Positions 22,176 through 32,941 of a stretch of 64,000 nucleotides of DNA are shown here, in pieces. The translations under genes were made by a program, and so were the position numbers. The notes beneath the pieces were generated by a model. That model worked only from the letters and a program-made list of their open reading frames with translations, did no database searches and was not told the origin of the DNA. Within the stretch, counting starts at the first letter, position 1. Every line of letters starts with the position of its first letter. This stretch comes from Phaseolus vulgaris (lineage: Eukaryota; Streptophyta; Magnoliopsida; Fabales; Fabaceae). Where the stretch lies: contig NC_023759.2 in the NCBI RefSeq assembly GCF_000499845.2, positions 22,191,069 through 22,255,068 on the forward strand, read 5' to 3'.

Positions 22176-23300
22176 CTAGTTTTGAATAGCCTCAATCTGT
22201 TCATCCAGGTTTTGGAACCTAGCCATATAGAACTCATGATGGTTTCTTTGATCATATGCAAAGTTGTCCATGTGGCTTGTCATCAACCTCTCAAAGGGAG
22301 TCATGGAGGTGATACGTTCATCCAAGTTTTTAGCACTTGGACAAGCATTGAAAGCTTCATCAGGACCTTCATTGCCTTGCCCAGCTTGATGTCCATCATC
22401 ACCATCATCTCCAGCAGCAGCAGTAACTTGCTCCTCTCCACCATCTTCAGCATGGATTCTAATTGAAGAACCTGCTTGGTCACCTTCTTCGCTAACCCAT
22501 TTACCTCCAATTTTTGTGAATCCTATCTTGCTGAGGGATCCATTGTTGACTTCATGTAACGGCTTAACCACCTCAGTTAGCTCCTCCTAAAGATCAATTT
22601 CAAAATAATGCAAAAATTTAGAGATAAGAATAGCATAGAGATAGTGATAATCACTTAACCTCATGGATTTTTGCATGTGTTCCTTGAAAATGTGGATCCA
22701 ATTGATCTTGATTTTGTTCATGATGCAGTAGATAAGAACAAGATCCTCCTCAGTAAGGACCGAATGGTTGCTTCTCTTGAAGTCAACATCCAAGATACAA
22801 TGAAAGCAATAATTCTTTCATTCAGCTTCATGTCTCCCACATAAAAGTGCCTCACTTTGGATTGGGGATTCTTAAGGCAGCTTCTATAGTACGACATCTT
22901 GTTGAATTCTTAGAACAACCCCAATGTTTCCTTTATTTATCCTTAGCCCAATATATTTCATCCCAGTGACAGTAGACCACACTTTTAGAGTTGTCTTCAT
23001 ATCAATTCCTTTCATGTGTGAGCAAACATTATCACCAACCACATGAAGATTTGTATAGAAAACCTTCACTAAATCAGGATAAATATTTCCTAACAACTCC
23101 AGAAACCATTTCAGCAGCTGCTCCTTCAAGACATTCATCACTTCAATAAGGTTCTGCCCTTTCATCCAGTTGAAAGTGATACGTTTTGGATTGTTGATGG
23201 CTTTCCTACTAGATTCATGTAGGAACTTCTCTATCTTTTCATCATCCTCTGAAAACCAGTTTTCAAGACGCCCTCATCTCTTTACAGCACGAGTCTTCAT
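22176..23300 (-). pseudogene. Transposon-type ORF in place of pol
   Basis: A frame of about 374 codons starts at ATG 23300 and ends at 22176, with a TGA at 23276-23274, a TAG near 22587 and a short frameshifted stretch near 22880-22790. Recognisable blocks in order: NPKRITFNWMKGQNLIEV, LLKWFLELLGNIYPDLVKV followed by FYTNL, HSVLTEEDLVLIYCIMNKI and INWIHIFKEHM, YLYAILISKFLHYFEIDL, IGFTKIGGKWV, and a C terminus MTPFERLMTSHMDNFAY then NLDEQIEAIQN. The W..L..YP.LV..FY.N and LTEEDL/NW/HM pattern resembles the 'putative plant transposon protein' family (Transposase_32-like) found in many legume elements. It shows no signal peptide or membrane segment, so it is not an envelope-like protein. Function is unknown, and the frame is decayed here. 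Confidence 0.68.
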
Positions 23301-23404
23301 CTTGACTTTCAAGAATTTCCCTTGAAGCTTCATCCTTCAGACCAGTATGATTCTTTACTCCCAAAGGTACCACATATGCTTATTTTCCATCAAAGAACCC
23401 TAGA

Positions 23405-25131
23405 AGAAACAAAATCAAAAGGCAAGATTTGGTCCCCTTACCAATTTGGGTCCATGGGCATTAACCGGATCATTATGAACCTTAGAATTCTTAAGAATCC
23501 ATTTCAAAACACCCTTGTGAATAGAAAATTTCCTAACTCTGTAGAATCTAACAAAGTGGCCCTTTTTCATATAGTAAAAGCATGAAACAACTAGTTGTTT
23601 CGACAATTCAATCGGTTGTTTTTCAAAGAAGCTTGAAAATGGCTTTGAAACATATCTCTTATTGTTGTGTGGATTGAAACCCAATCCATTTTGTCAAAAA
23701 CATATCTTTTAGATGCAAGAACTGTTTCAAAGTTTGATTGGCCTTTTATCCATAGTTTTTACAAGATAGTGGACTTTCTTTTCAAGTGATTCACAATTTT
23801 TACAAAAGCTAGAGTCACATTTGCAAGAAAAGTTTTTGTAAATCATTTCGAGATTTTCAAAATCATTTTTTGAATTGTTCAACTCTTCTTCCAATGCTTT
23901 GACTCTGTTTTCCAACCAATTATTCATGTCTTTCAAGTGGTTGTTCAAAAGAGTCAGCCTATTAGCTTCTTCATGAGTTTCTTTAAAAGCATCAAGAAGC
24001 TGACTGTAATTTTCAAAATTAATTGAGGTGCTGGAATTTACACTTCTTGCATCTGATTCTCCCTTTGCCATCAAGCACAGATTTACCTCTTCATCTCCAT
24101 TTGATGATGAGCTAGAGGAAGAAACATCATTGTCTTGCCAAGCAATGTAAGCTCTTTTAGTTTATCTCTTCTTCTCAAATTTCTTGCTTGGTTCTCTCTC
24201 CTTACTTTCAGTGTTGGGGCAATCAACTTTAATATGGCCATGTTTACAACATCCAAAACAGGTATAATTGTTAGCATTAAAATCATTGAGTTTCTTGTTG
24301 TTATACCTATTTGAGGATTGGTTCTTGTTGCAGTTTTTCTTTAAGAACTTATTGAATTTCTTGGTTAGCAAGTTAAGAGTTTCTCCATCACTGTCCTCAC
24401 TTGATTCTTGACGATCTTTATGACCAGTAGCCTTCAAAGCAATATTTCTTACATGCTTCTCTTCATGTTCTTGATCATTCAGCCTATTCATCTCCAATTT
24501 GTGTTCCCTAAGCTTTCCAAACAATGAGGTTGTTGTCAAGGTAGTCAAATCCTTGGATTCAAAGATGGTTGTGACTTTGGGCTGCCAAGATCTATCCAAG
24601 CACTTGATGATCTTGATGTAGAGTTCCTTCCTTTCAAAGATATTTCCAAGCCTGGTGAGATGGTTAACAATGTGAGTGAATCTCTTTTGTACATCAGCAA
24701 TGGTTTCCTCGTTTTGCATTCTGAACATCTCATACTCCTAAATTAGAGCATGCTTTCTTGCTCTCTTTACATCTTTGGTTCCTTCATGAGTAACTTCAAG
24801 AATATCCCATATTTCTTTTCCTGAAGCACAATGTGAGACCCTGAAAAACTCAACAAAAGTTAGAGCAGATGTAATGATGTCTTTAGCAATACAATCAAAT
24901 TGACCTTTTTTCTTTCAGACTCAGTCCATTGGGACAAAGGTTTTTCTATGAAAACATCATCTTTCAGCTTTTGGAATAAAAAGGCCATTTTCAATGACAT
25001 CCCAGATTCCTCTATCAATGGACTCCACAAAGATCTTCATTCTTACCTTCCAAAAATTGATAATTCAGACCACAAAAAAGAAATGACCTGTTTATTGAAG
25101 AACCCTCCCCAAAGGATAGCTTTTCAGCCAT
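23405..25131 (-). pseudogene. copia gag (UBN2 type) with zinc knuckles, broken
   Basis: It starts at ATG 25131 with MAEKLSFGEGSSINR. The longest clean part (24728-24162) reads FRMQNEETIADVQKRFTHIV and FESKDLTTLTTTSLFGKLRE, typical of copia gag UBN2 domains. It ends with a zinc knuckle CFGCCKHGHIKVDC near 24265-24224. A coiled-coil segment follows at 24074-23727 (ANRLTLLNNHLKDMNNWLEN). A further part at 23684-23415 contains CFYYMKKGHFVRF, a second knuckle that has lost Cys residues. Several frameshifts and stops separate the blocks. Gag would form the virus-like particle in an intact relative. The SIRE lineage is inferred from these blocks together with the LTRs. Confidence 0.82.
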
Positions 25132-25171
25132 GAAAAAGATTTTAAGAATCGAAAACTTGAATGACTTTCAA

Positions 25172-25193
25172 GAACTTAGCTCCCGAAGCCAAT
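25172..25193 (-). other. Degenerate primer-binding site
   Basis: On the minus strand the sequence after the 5' LTR reads ATTGGCTTCGGGAGCTAAG. The tRNA-iMet site would be TTGGTATCAGAGC; the ends match (TTGG and GAGC) but the centre is changed. It could be decayed or use a different primer. Confidence 0.5.
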
Positions 25194-26261
25194 TGTTAGA
25201 AATGTAGGCCTTAAACAAGAGGGGAGTGAATTATTTATGAAATATTTTTGCAAATATTGAAGGTAGATAGAAAGCCAATGAGGAATCAATGAATTAGAAA
25301 TCAGTTTAACTCAATTTCAAAATTGTTTCGAATGTGATTGCAGAAAATCAATCGGTTGTTTTTGCGAAACAATTGAATGCTTATACCAACAGTGTTAAAA
25401 ACAAAGCAAAAACAGTTTTAAAAGGAAGAAAGGATAGAGAAATTAACATAGAGAGTTTTGATTCACTCTTTACCAAGAGCTACATTCAATCCTCAGCAAC
25501 CACTGAGAATTCACTAAGCAATCAAAAACCTTGATTACACATTCAACACACCAAAGTGGTGATCTTGAACCCTTCAAGAACACACACCACATTTGGCAAA
25601 TACGCCACAGATTTCATAACAACCTCTAAATCTACACAACAAAAATTCTCACAGAAATACAATAGTTAAGAGAGAAGGAATAGAGTACACCTGAGTACAA
25701 TCACAGATTAAAGCAAAAAGAATACAGCACAATCTTATTCCACTCTTAGAAAAGATCCAAAGCTTTTAGCAATCTTGGAATAACTGATTTGAATAATTTA
25801 TCTTGAATTAATTCAATATCATACACGTAAAACAAATTATTTAAACTCCAATCAGTTTGTCAAAGCATTTAATGCATGAGCCAAAACAATTTTAAATCCG
25901 TTAAAACAGATTAACGCTACTTAACAAAATTTTGTTAAGGTTTTCAGAAAAACAACCGATTGAAACATGAAACAATCGATTGAATTGGTTTGACAGCAAA
26001 GTCAACGAAAGTCAAGTTTTTTCAAATTCTTTTCAAAATACACTAAGTGTAAAACAACCGGTTGAATCGAAATTTCAACATGTTGATTTTTCACTTTTCT
26101 TTGAAAACACATCTTTTTCAAAAAAGATTAAAATCAAACAACCTTGGATCATCAATTGGAGTGGATTAACAAATTCAACTACTCTAGACACACACAACCA
26201 ACAACAAAGATTTTTATGCATTTCACTTGGATTTGGAGACATCAAAGCAACTTGTTCAATA
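25194..26261 (-). repeat. 5' LTR of the SIRE-like element
   Basis: 1068 bp, TGTTAGAAATG to TTCAATA. The final base pair is TA rather than CA, probably a point mutation. Palindrome-type motifs occur near 25350, 25960, 25972 and 26053. Confidence 0.88.
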
Positions 26262-26459
26262 GGTTTGTCTAACCAAATAGATTACGCTGAGTTCTTAATC
26301 CACTGATTGAATTTCACTAAAGAAACCAGGTTCCTTTAGTGACCAAAGAAACTTTAATCACTACACCACCCAAATTCTTTCGTATTATTATGATTTTTAT
26401 TATACTTATTATTAATAATAATATGAATAATAATATAAATAATATTAAAAAATAAATAA

Positions 26460-26560
26460 TATAAATAATATTAATAATATCAATATAATATTAATAATAT
26501 GAATATAATATTAATAATATGAATATAATATTAATAATATGAATATAATAATAATAATAA
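26460..26560. repeat. 20-bp AT minisatellite
   Basis: About four to five copies of a unit close to GAATATAATATTAATAATAT, the clearest at 26481-26540. Confidence 0.85.
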
Positions 26561-26695
26561 TCAAAATATCAAGGTGTAAAAGTAACCTTTTTTTAATTAT
26601 TTTTGTTTAATTTCATTTAATTTACAACAAAAAAATAATATATAGGATTTTTTTTATGTTGCAATACAATCTTATTCTTTAAAAATAAAACATGA

Positions 26696-26917
26696 TCAAA
26701 TGATATAATAATTATTTATTTATTAAAATTAAATATATTAAAATCAATAGAATTAAAATTAATTTCTTAATTCAAAATACAACATAATTGATTTATTATA
26801 AAAAAATCAAATGATATAATAATTATTTATTTATTAAAATTAAATATATTAAAATCAATAGAATTAAAATTAATTTCTTAATTCAAAATACAACATAATT
26901 GATTTATTATAAAAAAA
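26696..26917 (+). repeat. 111-bp tandem duplication
   Basis: 26696-26806 and 26807-26917 are practically identical direct copies. Both start TCAAATGATATAATAATTAT and end in an A-run after GATTTATTATA. Confidence 0.95.
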
Positions 26918-27126
26918 ATCTGTAAATAAGAATTAAAATATACATATATAATAATCAAATTTATTGTATATTATAAAAATATCTTGCTCTTGAATAATTT
27001 TCTTCTAAAATTATACCATTAACAATTTATTTATTTTTATATCTATTTTTTACTCTATTTTTTCATGTGTCCAAGCCATATAATAATTTTTCTCGAAACA
27101 TCATATGATTACATACCTAATAAAAT

Positions 27127-27230
27127 GGTATAATTACCTTATTCGTCCCTACTTTCTGGGGCAATAGTCAAATTTAGTATAATGGTTTTTAAAAAAATCA
27201 ATTTCGTCGCTATGTTTGTTTAAATGTATG
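27127..27230 (+). repeat. Left TIR of the MULE
   Basis: Inverted match to 30900-31002. It starts GGTATAATTACCTTATTCGT, and the match stops after 'aaatgtatg'. Confidence 0.93.
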
Positions 27231-27530
27231 GGACATCGTTTGTAGAATCCGAAGGCATTCTTGAGCGTGGAGCAGTTTCGTGGGTTGTCGTTTCTAAGGT
27301 TAGAAGTTTTTGACTTACTTTCAGAGTGGTTATGTTTGTGATTACTTTGAGGGAACATTTTACAGAGTAGTTTAAGATGTAGGGTCCACCATGTGCAAGA
27401 TTTTTGTATGTGTGGTCCAACATTTGGTTTCTGACATAATTAAGTGCATAATTGCTTTGTAATTTGTTTGTTATTTGTCATCATATGTATATTTATATTT
27501 TACAGGGATACCTTTTATAAAGTCCATATC

Positions 27531-28254
27531 ATGGAAGAAGGTTATTTTCAACTTGTGGTCCACCATAGTGGAACATTTTGTGATGCGAGATATGTTGGTG
27601 GTGATACCTCAACATGGTCATATGACGGTGATAGATGGAGTTACTTTGAAATACTTGGCATCCTAAAGGAGATGGGAGATGGGGGTTTTAACAGTACAGG
27701 AGATGTGGTATTCATGTGGAGGTTGTGAACAATTGGAAAATAGATTGGAGGTTCTGGTTGATGATGGTGGTGCAATAGAAATGCTAAAAATTGAAAATAC
27801 ACATGGTGAAGTTCATTTATTTTTAGTGCATGTTGTTTTAGAGGCAGAGGTGTTATTTCCTTTAGGTGATGTTGTGGAACCCGAAGGTGTTAAAGGTAAT
27901 GTTGAGGATGGTTGTGGTGTGGAACCCAAAGGTGTTGAAGGTAATGTTGAGGATGGTGGTGGTGTGGAACCCGAAGGTGTTGAAGCTGATGTTGAGGATG
28001 GTGGTGGTGTGGACATTGGTGATCATCATGGTATGAAAGGTGCGGTTGAGGAAGATGATGAGGAGGACGAAGGTTATGGTGGTCAGGGTATTGGTCCGCC
28101 TATTCATGAAAACATGGAATGTGATAATGATGGTGTTGATGATGATGGTGGGCATGTGTCTGAAGATTCTTTTTGGTTAAGGGAAGTTGAATTTATTGAA
28201 GGTGAAATTGAAGCTCAGAGTGAGGTCATTTGTTTTCAGTTGACTAAGTTCTGA
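27531..28254 (+). pseudogene. MULE transposase, N-terminal part
   Basis: From ATG 27531 the protein begins MEEGYFQLVVHHSGTF and continues through WSYDGDRWSYFEILGILKEM. After one frameshift near 27690 it goes on with EMWYSCGGCEQLENRLEVL and GEVHLFLVHV. This is the N-terminal domain found in plant MULE proteins ahead of the MuDR and transposase domains. It is followed by an acidic region with three 15-residue repeats (VEPEGVKGNVEDGCG type) and runs rich in Asp and Glu. The frame stops at 28254. A pyrimidine-rich tract and TTTTACAG just upstream (27500-27505) could be a 5'-UTR intron acceptor. Confidence 0.8.
27876..28010 (+). repeat. Three 45-bp in-frame coding repeats
   Basis: Three consecutive 45-bp units encode VEPEGVKGNVEDGCG-like 15-mers, making an acidic repeat in the MULE protein. 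Being in frame, they would change length without breaking the protein. Confidence 0.88.
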
Positions 28255-28329
28255 AATCATTTATGCACACCAATTAGTAGGTTCTAAAATCATTTTTTTT
28301 CCTTTACTACATTATGGTCTAGATCAAGG

Positions 28330-29400
28330 TTCACATTCAGTCCAAAATGTGACTGACTTATCAACAATATTTGTGAAGGCTTTAATAGTGTGCTTGTAGT
28401 TGCACGTGCAAAACCTATCATTATCATGCTAGAAGATATCAAGACTTATATAATGCAGAGATGCGCAAAGAACAGACTGAAAATTTCCTCATTTGAAGGA
28501 TAAGTATGTCCAAACATTTCAAGCAGAAGCATATCAAACTCAATATTGGATACACAGGTTAGATAACAACATTGATGCACTCTTTCAAAAACTTATTGTG
28601 TTACTTGTTACATATGTCTAACCAATTCCATCATCACAGCTCTTCCGCAGATCACCTATTTGAAGTGAGACATACCTCTACCATTAGATAAAAGTTTGCA
28701 GTTAACTTGGACATACATGAGTGCAGCTACCGAAAATGGATGTTGATTGGAATACCTTGTTGTCATGAACTTTCTGCAATGAAATTTGTCAATGTCAATC
28801 CATTCAACTTCATTTCATTTTGGTTCAACAAGGAAACATCTGCAAAGGTATACAACTCAACTATATATCCACTGAATGGTGAACAAGTATGGGACAGAAT
28901 TGAAATGCCAGATGTTCTGCCAACTCTCACAAAGAAGATGTCTGGAAGACCAAAAAAGAAGATAAGGTTAGAGGTATGGGAGGTAATGAAGAACAAGAAT
29001 CAGTTAGGCCAAACTAGACTAAAGAAAAATGTAGGATATGTAATAAGCTTGGCCACTACAGAATTTTTTGCATTGAAAAACCATCTGAACAAGGTCCAAG
29101 TGAACCAAGCCCATCTCAACAAGGTGCAACTCAGGCAGGTCCAAGTGCAACAGTTCCATCTCAACAAAGTCCAAGTTAGGCAGGTCCAAGTGCACCAGGC
29201 CTATCTCAACAAGGTCCAACTCAGGCAGCTCCAAGTGCACCAAGGCCATCTGAGGAAGCTCTAAGTCAAGCAGCTCCAAGTCCACCAGGGCCATCTTAGG
29301 AAGCTCCAAGTTAGACAAATCCAACCGCACCCCCGCCACCATCTCCCCCTACTCAACCAAAAGTTTCACAACCATCTCAAGAAACTTGAAGGACAACAAG
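28330..29400 (+). pseudogene. MULE transposase, C-terminal part with SWIM and CCHC zinc motifs
   Basis: Shifting frames near 28340-28500 give NNICEGFN and VARAKPIIIMLEDI, from the helical end of the MULE catalytic domain. A clean frame at 28707-29040 carries the SWIM zinc finger: ECSYRKWMLIGIPCCHEL, where relatives read CSCRKW. LNGEQVWDRIEMPD and a basic SGRPKKK follow. In another frame at 29029-29073 a perfect CCHC knuckle, CRICNKLGHYRIFC, appears, followed by a Pro/Ser/Gln-rich tail with several stops. The DDE catalytic half between 28254 and 28330 is deleted. Confidence 0.85.
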
Positions 29401-30021
29401 ATCAAGTGCCAAAATTTTCAAGACCTAGCACCAGACTTAAGTTACAGTCCATGAGAGACCGCTTTTGGAAGTAATGAATGCTTTTAGAATCCACGAATTC
29501 TTTTGGAACCCACTAATTTCTATACCTGTGTATTTTGAAAAGCAATTATTGTTGCCTTCTACTAATGTATTTTGGAATGATGATTTGGTAGTTTGTTAAT
29601 GTATCATGTACTCAATGTACCTGGTAATTTTTGAAGTACCTTAATGTTATCAGGTTCTACATAATTAAGTTTTTGTGTGTGTTTGTTACACTTTATATTC
29701 ATGTCACTATACCTCAGCTAATTTAAACTTAATAATCACTTTTGCTACTTGTCTAGTTGTCAAAACTGTTTTGGTTGGCATCTATGAACTTTGTAAATAG
29801 TTGCTCAAAAACATTTTAACTCAATCACATTAATAATATACTTATTTCATTTGGATAAAAAATATTTAATTCTTTAAAATAAAATTTGCACTGAACACAT
29901 CCTTATGGAGAAAAGTTTGCGGTTAACTTACAATTTTGCATTGATACACATTTTGGATACATGTTACATATTAGACATAATGAACTCAACACACAAATAC
30001 AAATTACATTAACTAATTCAA
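29401..30021. other. MULE internal non-coding stretch
   Basis: Lies between the end of the transposase remnant and the end of the convergent GRF gene. T-rich, probably the 3' UTRs of both. No further frame was recognised. Confidence 0.45.
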
Positions 30022-30563
30022 TCATAATCCCAACCAAAATATACATTCATACGTCACGCATGGGAATTTTAAGAAAATAGTCAACATAACAATGTTTATT
30101 ACAACAACAACACACAACCCTACTAATAACATCTTAATCCACTTTCTTGACATCTTCATACGTTTTTCCAAGCTATAAATCTTGTTTCTTTGTCTAGCAA
30201 TAATTCTATCCTTGTCATCCCCTCTGTCTTCAATGCACCATCTGAAGAAATTGCATCTCATGCTTACGCCACTCTTATTCTGTATTAAACAAAACGATAA
30301 CCAAAAAATCAATACCAATGCCTTTTTTTCATAAACCAGAGTTTAATACATCTCACATTGTACTTTGCACACCCCCAAAATTGCCTCCCACCATTTTTGA
30401 CAGTTGTTGTTGTTCTCAAAACTGCAAAGTCCTTGCAATTGCAAATGGGAGCAACAAAAGTTGTCTTACTCCCACCACCATGGCTAGAATTACATCGGTG
30501 TTGCTGGACTTCCATTTGATTACAGTTGCATGATGATACAGATGCAGACCTATAGGCACACAT
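30022..30563 (-). CDS. GRF-type zinc-finger, coiled-coil, membrane protein (two exons)
   Basis: Predicted exons on the minus strand are 30563-30357 and 30279-30022, with donor AATGTGAGA and acceptor TTAATACAG. They give 154 residues with no stop. Residues 41-87 form a GRF zinc finger: CNCKDFAVLRTTTTVKNGGR, QFWGCAKYN, and after the intron MRCNFFRWC. A basic, coiled-coil-like stretch (RQRNKIYSLEKRMKMSRK) and a hydrophobic helix (MLLVGLCVVVVINIVMLTIF) follow, so it is probably a tail-anchored membrane protein. Similar small GRF proteins are common in legume genomes and often lie within MULEs. Here it lies inside the TIRs, convergent with the transposase. The frame looks intact although the transposase is broken. 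GRF fingers are thought to bind nucleic acid; the role here is unknown. Confidence 0.75.
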
Positions 30564-30899
30564 TCCCACCCCAAACGAAGCTACCAACTAACTCAAGCCA
30601 TGAACGAATCACAAACGCTAATTACTCCTCCTCCACCAACAAATCTACAACACCGGACTCCACCACAAACGACCCTTCTTTTTGTCAACACTCTCGTTTC
30701 TGTGAAGCAACCACCATCCAATAACGATTACGCTCAAACTGAAACCCTAACCACCACTATTTAATAATCTCCGCCCATCCAACCTTATGCCCCCCAATCT
30801 GACGTGTCTTTTACTTCACAATCCACATAACCTCTTCTCTCTGTCACATAAGCAGAAGTTGACGCCGTTTGCTGTGACTTAACAGAAAGGACCATTTTG

Positions 30900-31002
30900 C
30901 ATACATTTAAACAAACATAGAGACGAAATTGATTTTTTTAAAAACCACTATACTAAATTGAGTATTGCCCTAGAAAGTAGGGACAAATAAGGTAATTATA
31001 CC
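30900..31002 (-). repeat. Right TIR of the MULE
   Basis: Reverse complement starts GGTATAATTACCTTATTTGT and matches 27127-27230 with few differences. Confidence 0.93.
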
Positions 31003-31249
31003 TATTAAAATCAAGTCTTAATACACTCAACCACATATATAATTTAGCATATCATAATCCTAACTCAAAAACTAAATATTTATATTTATAAAAACATAAT
31101 TATCATATGTTTTCAAAATATATTTTTTTCTTTAAAAAATAATAATTTTTTTTTCTCTAATTCTAACAATATTATAATAAAATTATGACAAAAAAAACAC
31201 TCCCTTATATTCCATATCAATCTTAAAATACTCAATACACATGTTTTAA

Positions 31250-31620
31250 AAATGTTTTTTTTCCTACTCGGTTACTAATAGTCGAGGATTCGGTAATAAA
31301 CGACTATACGAACAAAGGTAGAACTTGGTTGGTCAATTAGATTAGTTTGAAGTAATAAGCAGCTAATTGGAATTAGGGAATTATTGGACAAGAGTCAACA
31401 TTATTAAAAAAGAAGACTCAATAGAAAGTTATAAATAGAGCAGTACTCTCATAAAAAAAGATAATGACTTCTTTAGTTTTGAACTCATAAATATCCCAAC
31501 ACCCTGTTGACTTGAGCGTTTGAATGTTTTTACAATATCTCACCCTTCAAACACAATTATCGATTAAAAGGAAGAAGATTTAACATAATAACAATAATAA
31601 AAAATATTTGGTCTGAGATT
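31250..31620 (+). repeat. Old Tat-like LTR fragment
   Basis: Contains a TATA box (TTATAAATAGAG near 31420) and 'tgacttgagcg' at ~31506. The latter corresponds to the minus-strand ACTGACTTGAGCGTCGGAG block of the Tat LTRs near 50280 and 58890. Boundaries are uncertain. Confidence 0.45.
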
Positions 31621-31799
31621 GTAAGATTTTTCTCCTTTCATAAATTCATAATTCTTTCTCTATAAAAAAAACAATTTCCTTACCTTTATTTCCGGTATAT
31701 GAACTATAAGTATACTACTGTTTATATTTATGTTGAACCTCTTCTTTCAATCTTTTAAAACATTCTGAAACTTCATTATTATTATTATTATTCCTCTTA

Positions 31800-31841
<42 letters not shown>

Positions 31842-32940
31842 CTTCTTAATTGTCAATGACTAATTATGTTAATTTAATTTTTTTAATTGATATTAATATA
31901 CTAAATTTATCCAGTGACCAACTTTATTCCTTATCTATAAGTATTATATTTTTAATTAAATAATTAATATTTAAATATATTTACTAAAACACAATTCACA
32001 TATATCTCACAGTTAAAACTGAAATATCAAATTATATATACATATATATATATATATACAAAACTTATTTTAATATTTAACAATTATTTTGCATTAGGAT
32101 AATAAGGATTGAAGAGTGGATAAGCTCTGTTTCTATAGACTGGTACTGACCATCTATTTAAGGCAATCAATTACCTATTTATGACCTTGTGTTTGATTGA
32201 TGTAAGACAACATTGGATAGGAATGAAACAGTAAATATAAGAAAATAAAACAAAGATTGGATAAATAAAAAAATTGAGAAAGTGTAATTGTTTAATTGGT
32301 TAGGAAGAAATAGAAAAAAAATGTTTAATATCTTAATTTTTATACACAAAAAATGTGTACAAATGTTTTAAAATTGATATAGTTTAGTTGTAACTATTTT
32401 AAAAACCGTGAAAGTTGCTTGAGGATAACTGTTTCTGTTTTTTTGACTGTTAAAGAAAATGACATTTTATAGCATTTATCAAAATAACCAATTTTTTGCA
32501 TTTTTCATGTGCTAACCCTCACGTCTCTATTAGATTGATTTTCTTTTTTGGTGTTTAGCCAACAAGAAGAAAATTATTTAAAATTAATTTAATTATTTAC
32601 AAAGTAGTTTACTTTTTACTTTTTCTCTTTTTAAATAAATAACTCTTATTTTTACTTTATTTCTTTACGTACTTTTCCTTTTTTACATTTTCAATCTCAT
32701 TGATCCGTTAACATTGTAATAATGTACAAATTAAAAATGCTTAATTGATTTTACACTAAAATATCATCAATTTTTTGTTGTTATCATCAAACTATTTTTT
32801 TTTTCAATCACCTAGAATAATAATAATAATAATAATAAATTACAATTATCATAATATAAATTAAAAAAAAATTGAATTTTTCTCGCAATATTTTTATCAA
32901 GTATTTAATTTTATGGTTTCGGTATCTCACAATAAATAGT
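31621..32940. other. AT-rich stretch with microsatellites
   Basis: No gene was seen. Contains (ATT)n runs at about 31774-31792 and 31799-31841, a TA run near 32034-32058 and an AAT run near 32814-32840. Confidence 0.5.
31799..31841. repeat. (ATT)n microsatellite
   Basis: About 14 uninterrupted TTA/ATT units, with a shorter run of the same unit just upstream. Confidence 0.95.
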
Positions 32941-32941
32941 A

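Larger units (their letters stand above)
21007..26261 (-). mobile_element. SIRE-like copia with a transposon-type ORF instead of pol, TSD GGTTT
   Basis: LTRs at 21007-21767 and 25194-26261 flank 3.4 kb of internal sequence; the duplication GGTTT is at 21002-21006 and 26262-26266. On the minus strand the order is 5' LTR, degenerate primer-binding site, gag (25131 to ~23405), a second ORF (23300-22176), polypurine tract, 3' LTR. No protease, integrase, RT or RNase H is seen. It is thus a non-autonomous, gag-bearing element. Confidence 0.9.
26267..27117. other. Very AT-rich stretch between two elements
   Basis: No gene was seen. It contains a 20-bp minisatellite (26460-26560) and a 111-bp tandem duplication (26696-26917), listed separately. 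Confidence 0.5.
27127..31002 (+). mobile_element. Mutator-like element (MULE) with accessory gene, 9-bp TSD
   Basis: Terminal inverted repeats of about 104 bp (27127-27230 and 30900-31002) start GGTATAATTACC and match closely. The flanks are TAATAAAAT and TATTAAAAT, a 9-bp duplication with one mismatch, as expected for Mutator-like elements. Inside are a decayed transposase on the plus strand and a two-exon GRF zinc-finger gene on the minus strand. The catalytic core of the transposase is largely missing, so it is non-autonomous now. Confidence 0.92.

Noticed and set aside
22176..23300. Interpreting the ORF after gag in the SIRE-like element as an envelope-like gene, known from SIRE elements.
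   Set aside because: No signal peptide, membrane segment or coiled-coil fusion pattern is visible, and the blocks fit a plant transposon protein family better.
29019..29342. Minus-strand Leu/Glu-rich repetitive frame opposite the MULE transposase tail.
   Set aside because: It is the complement of the Pro/Ser/Gln repeats that follow the CCHC knuckle on the plus strand.
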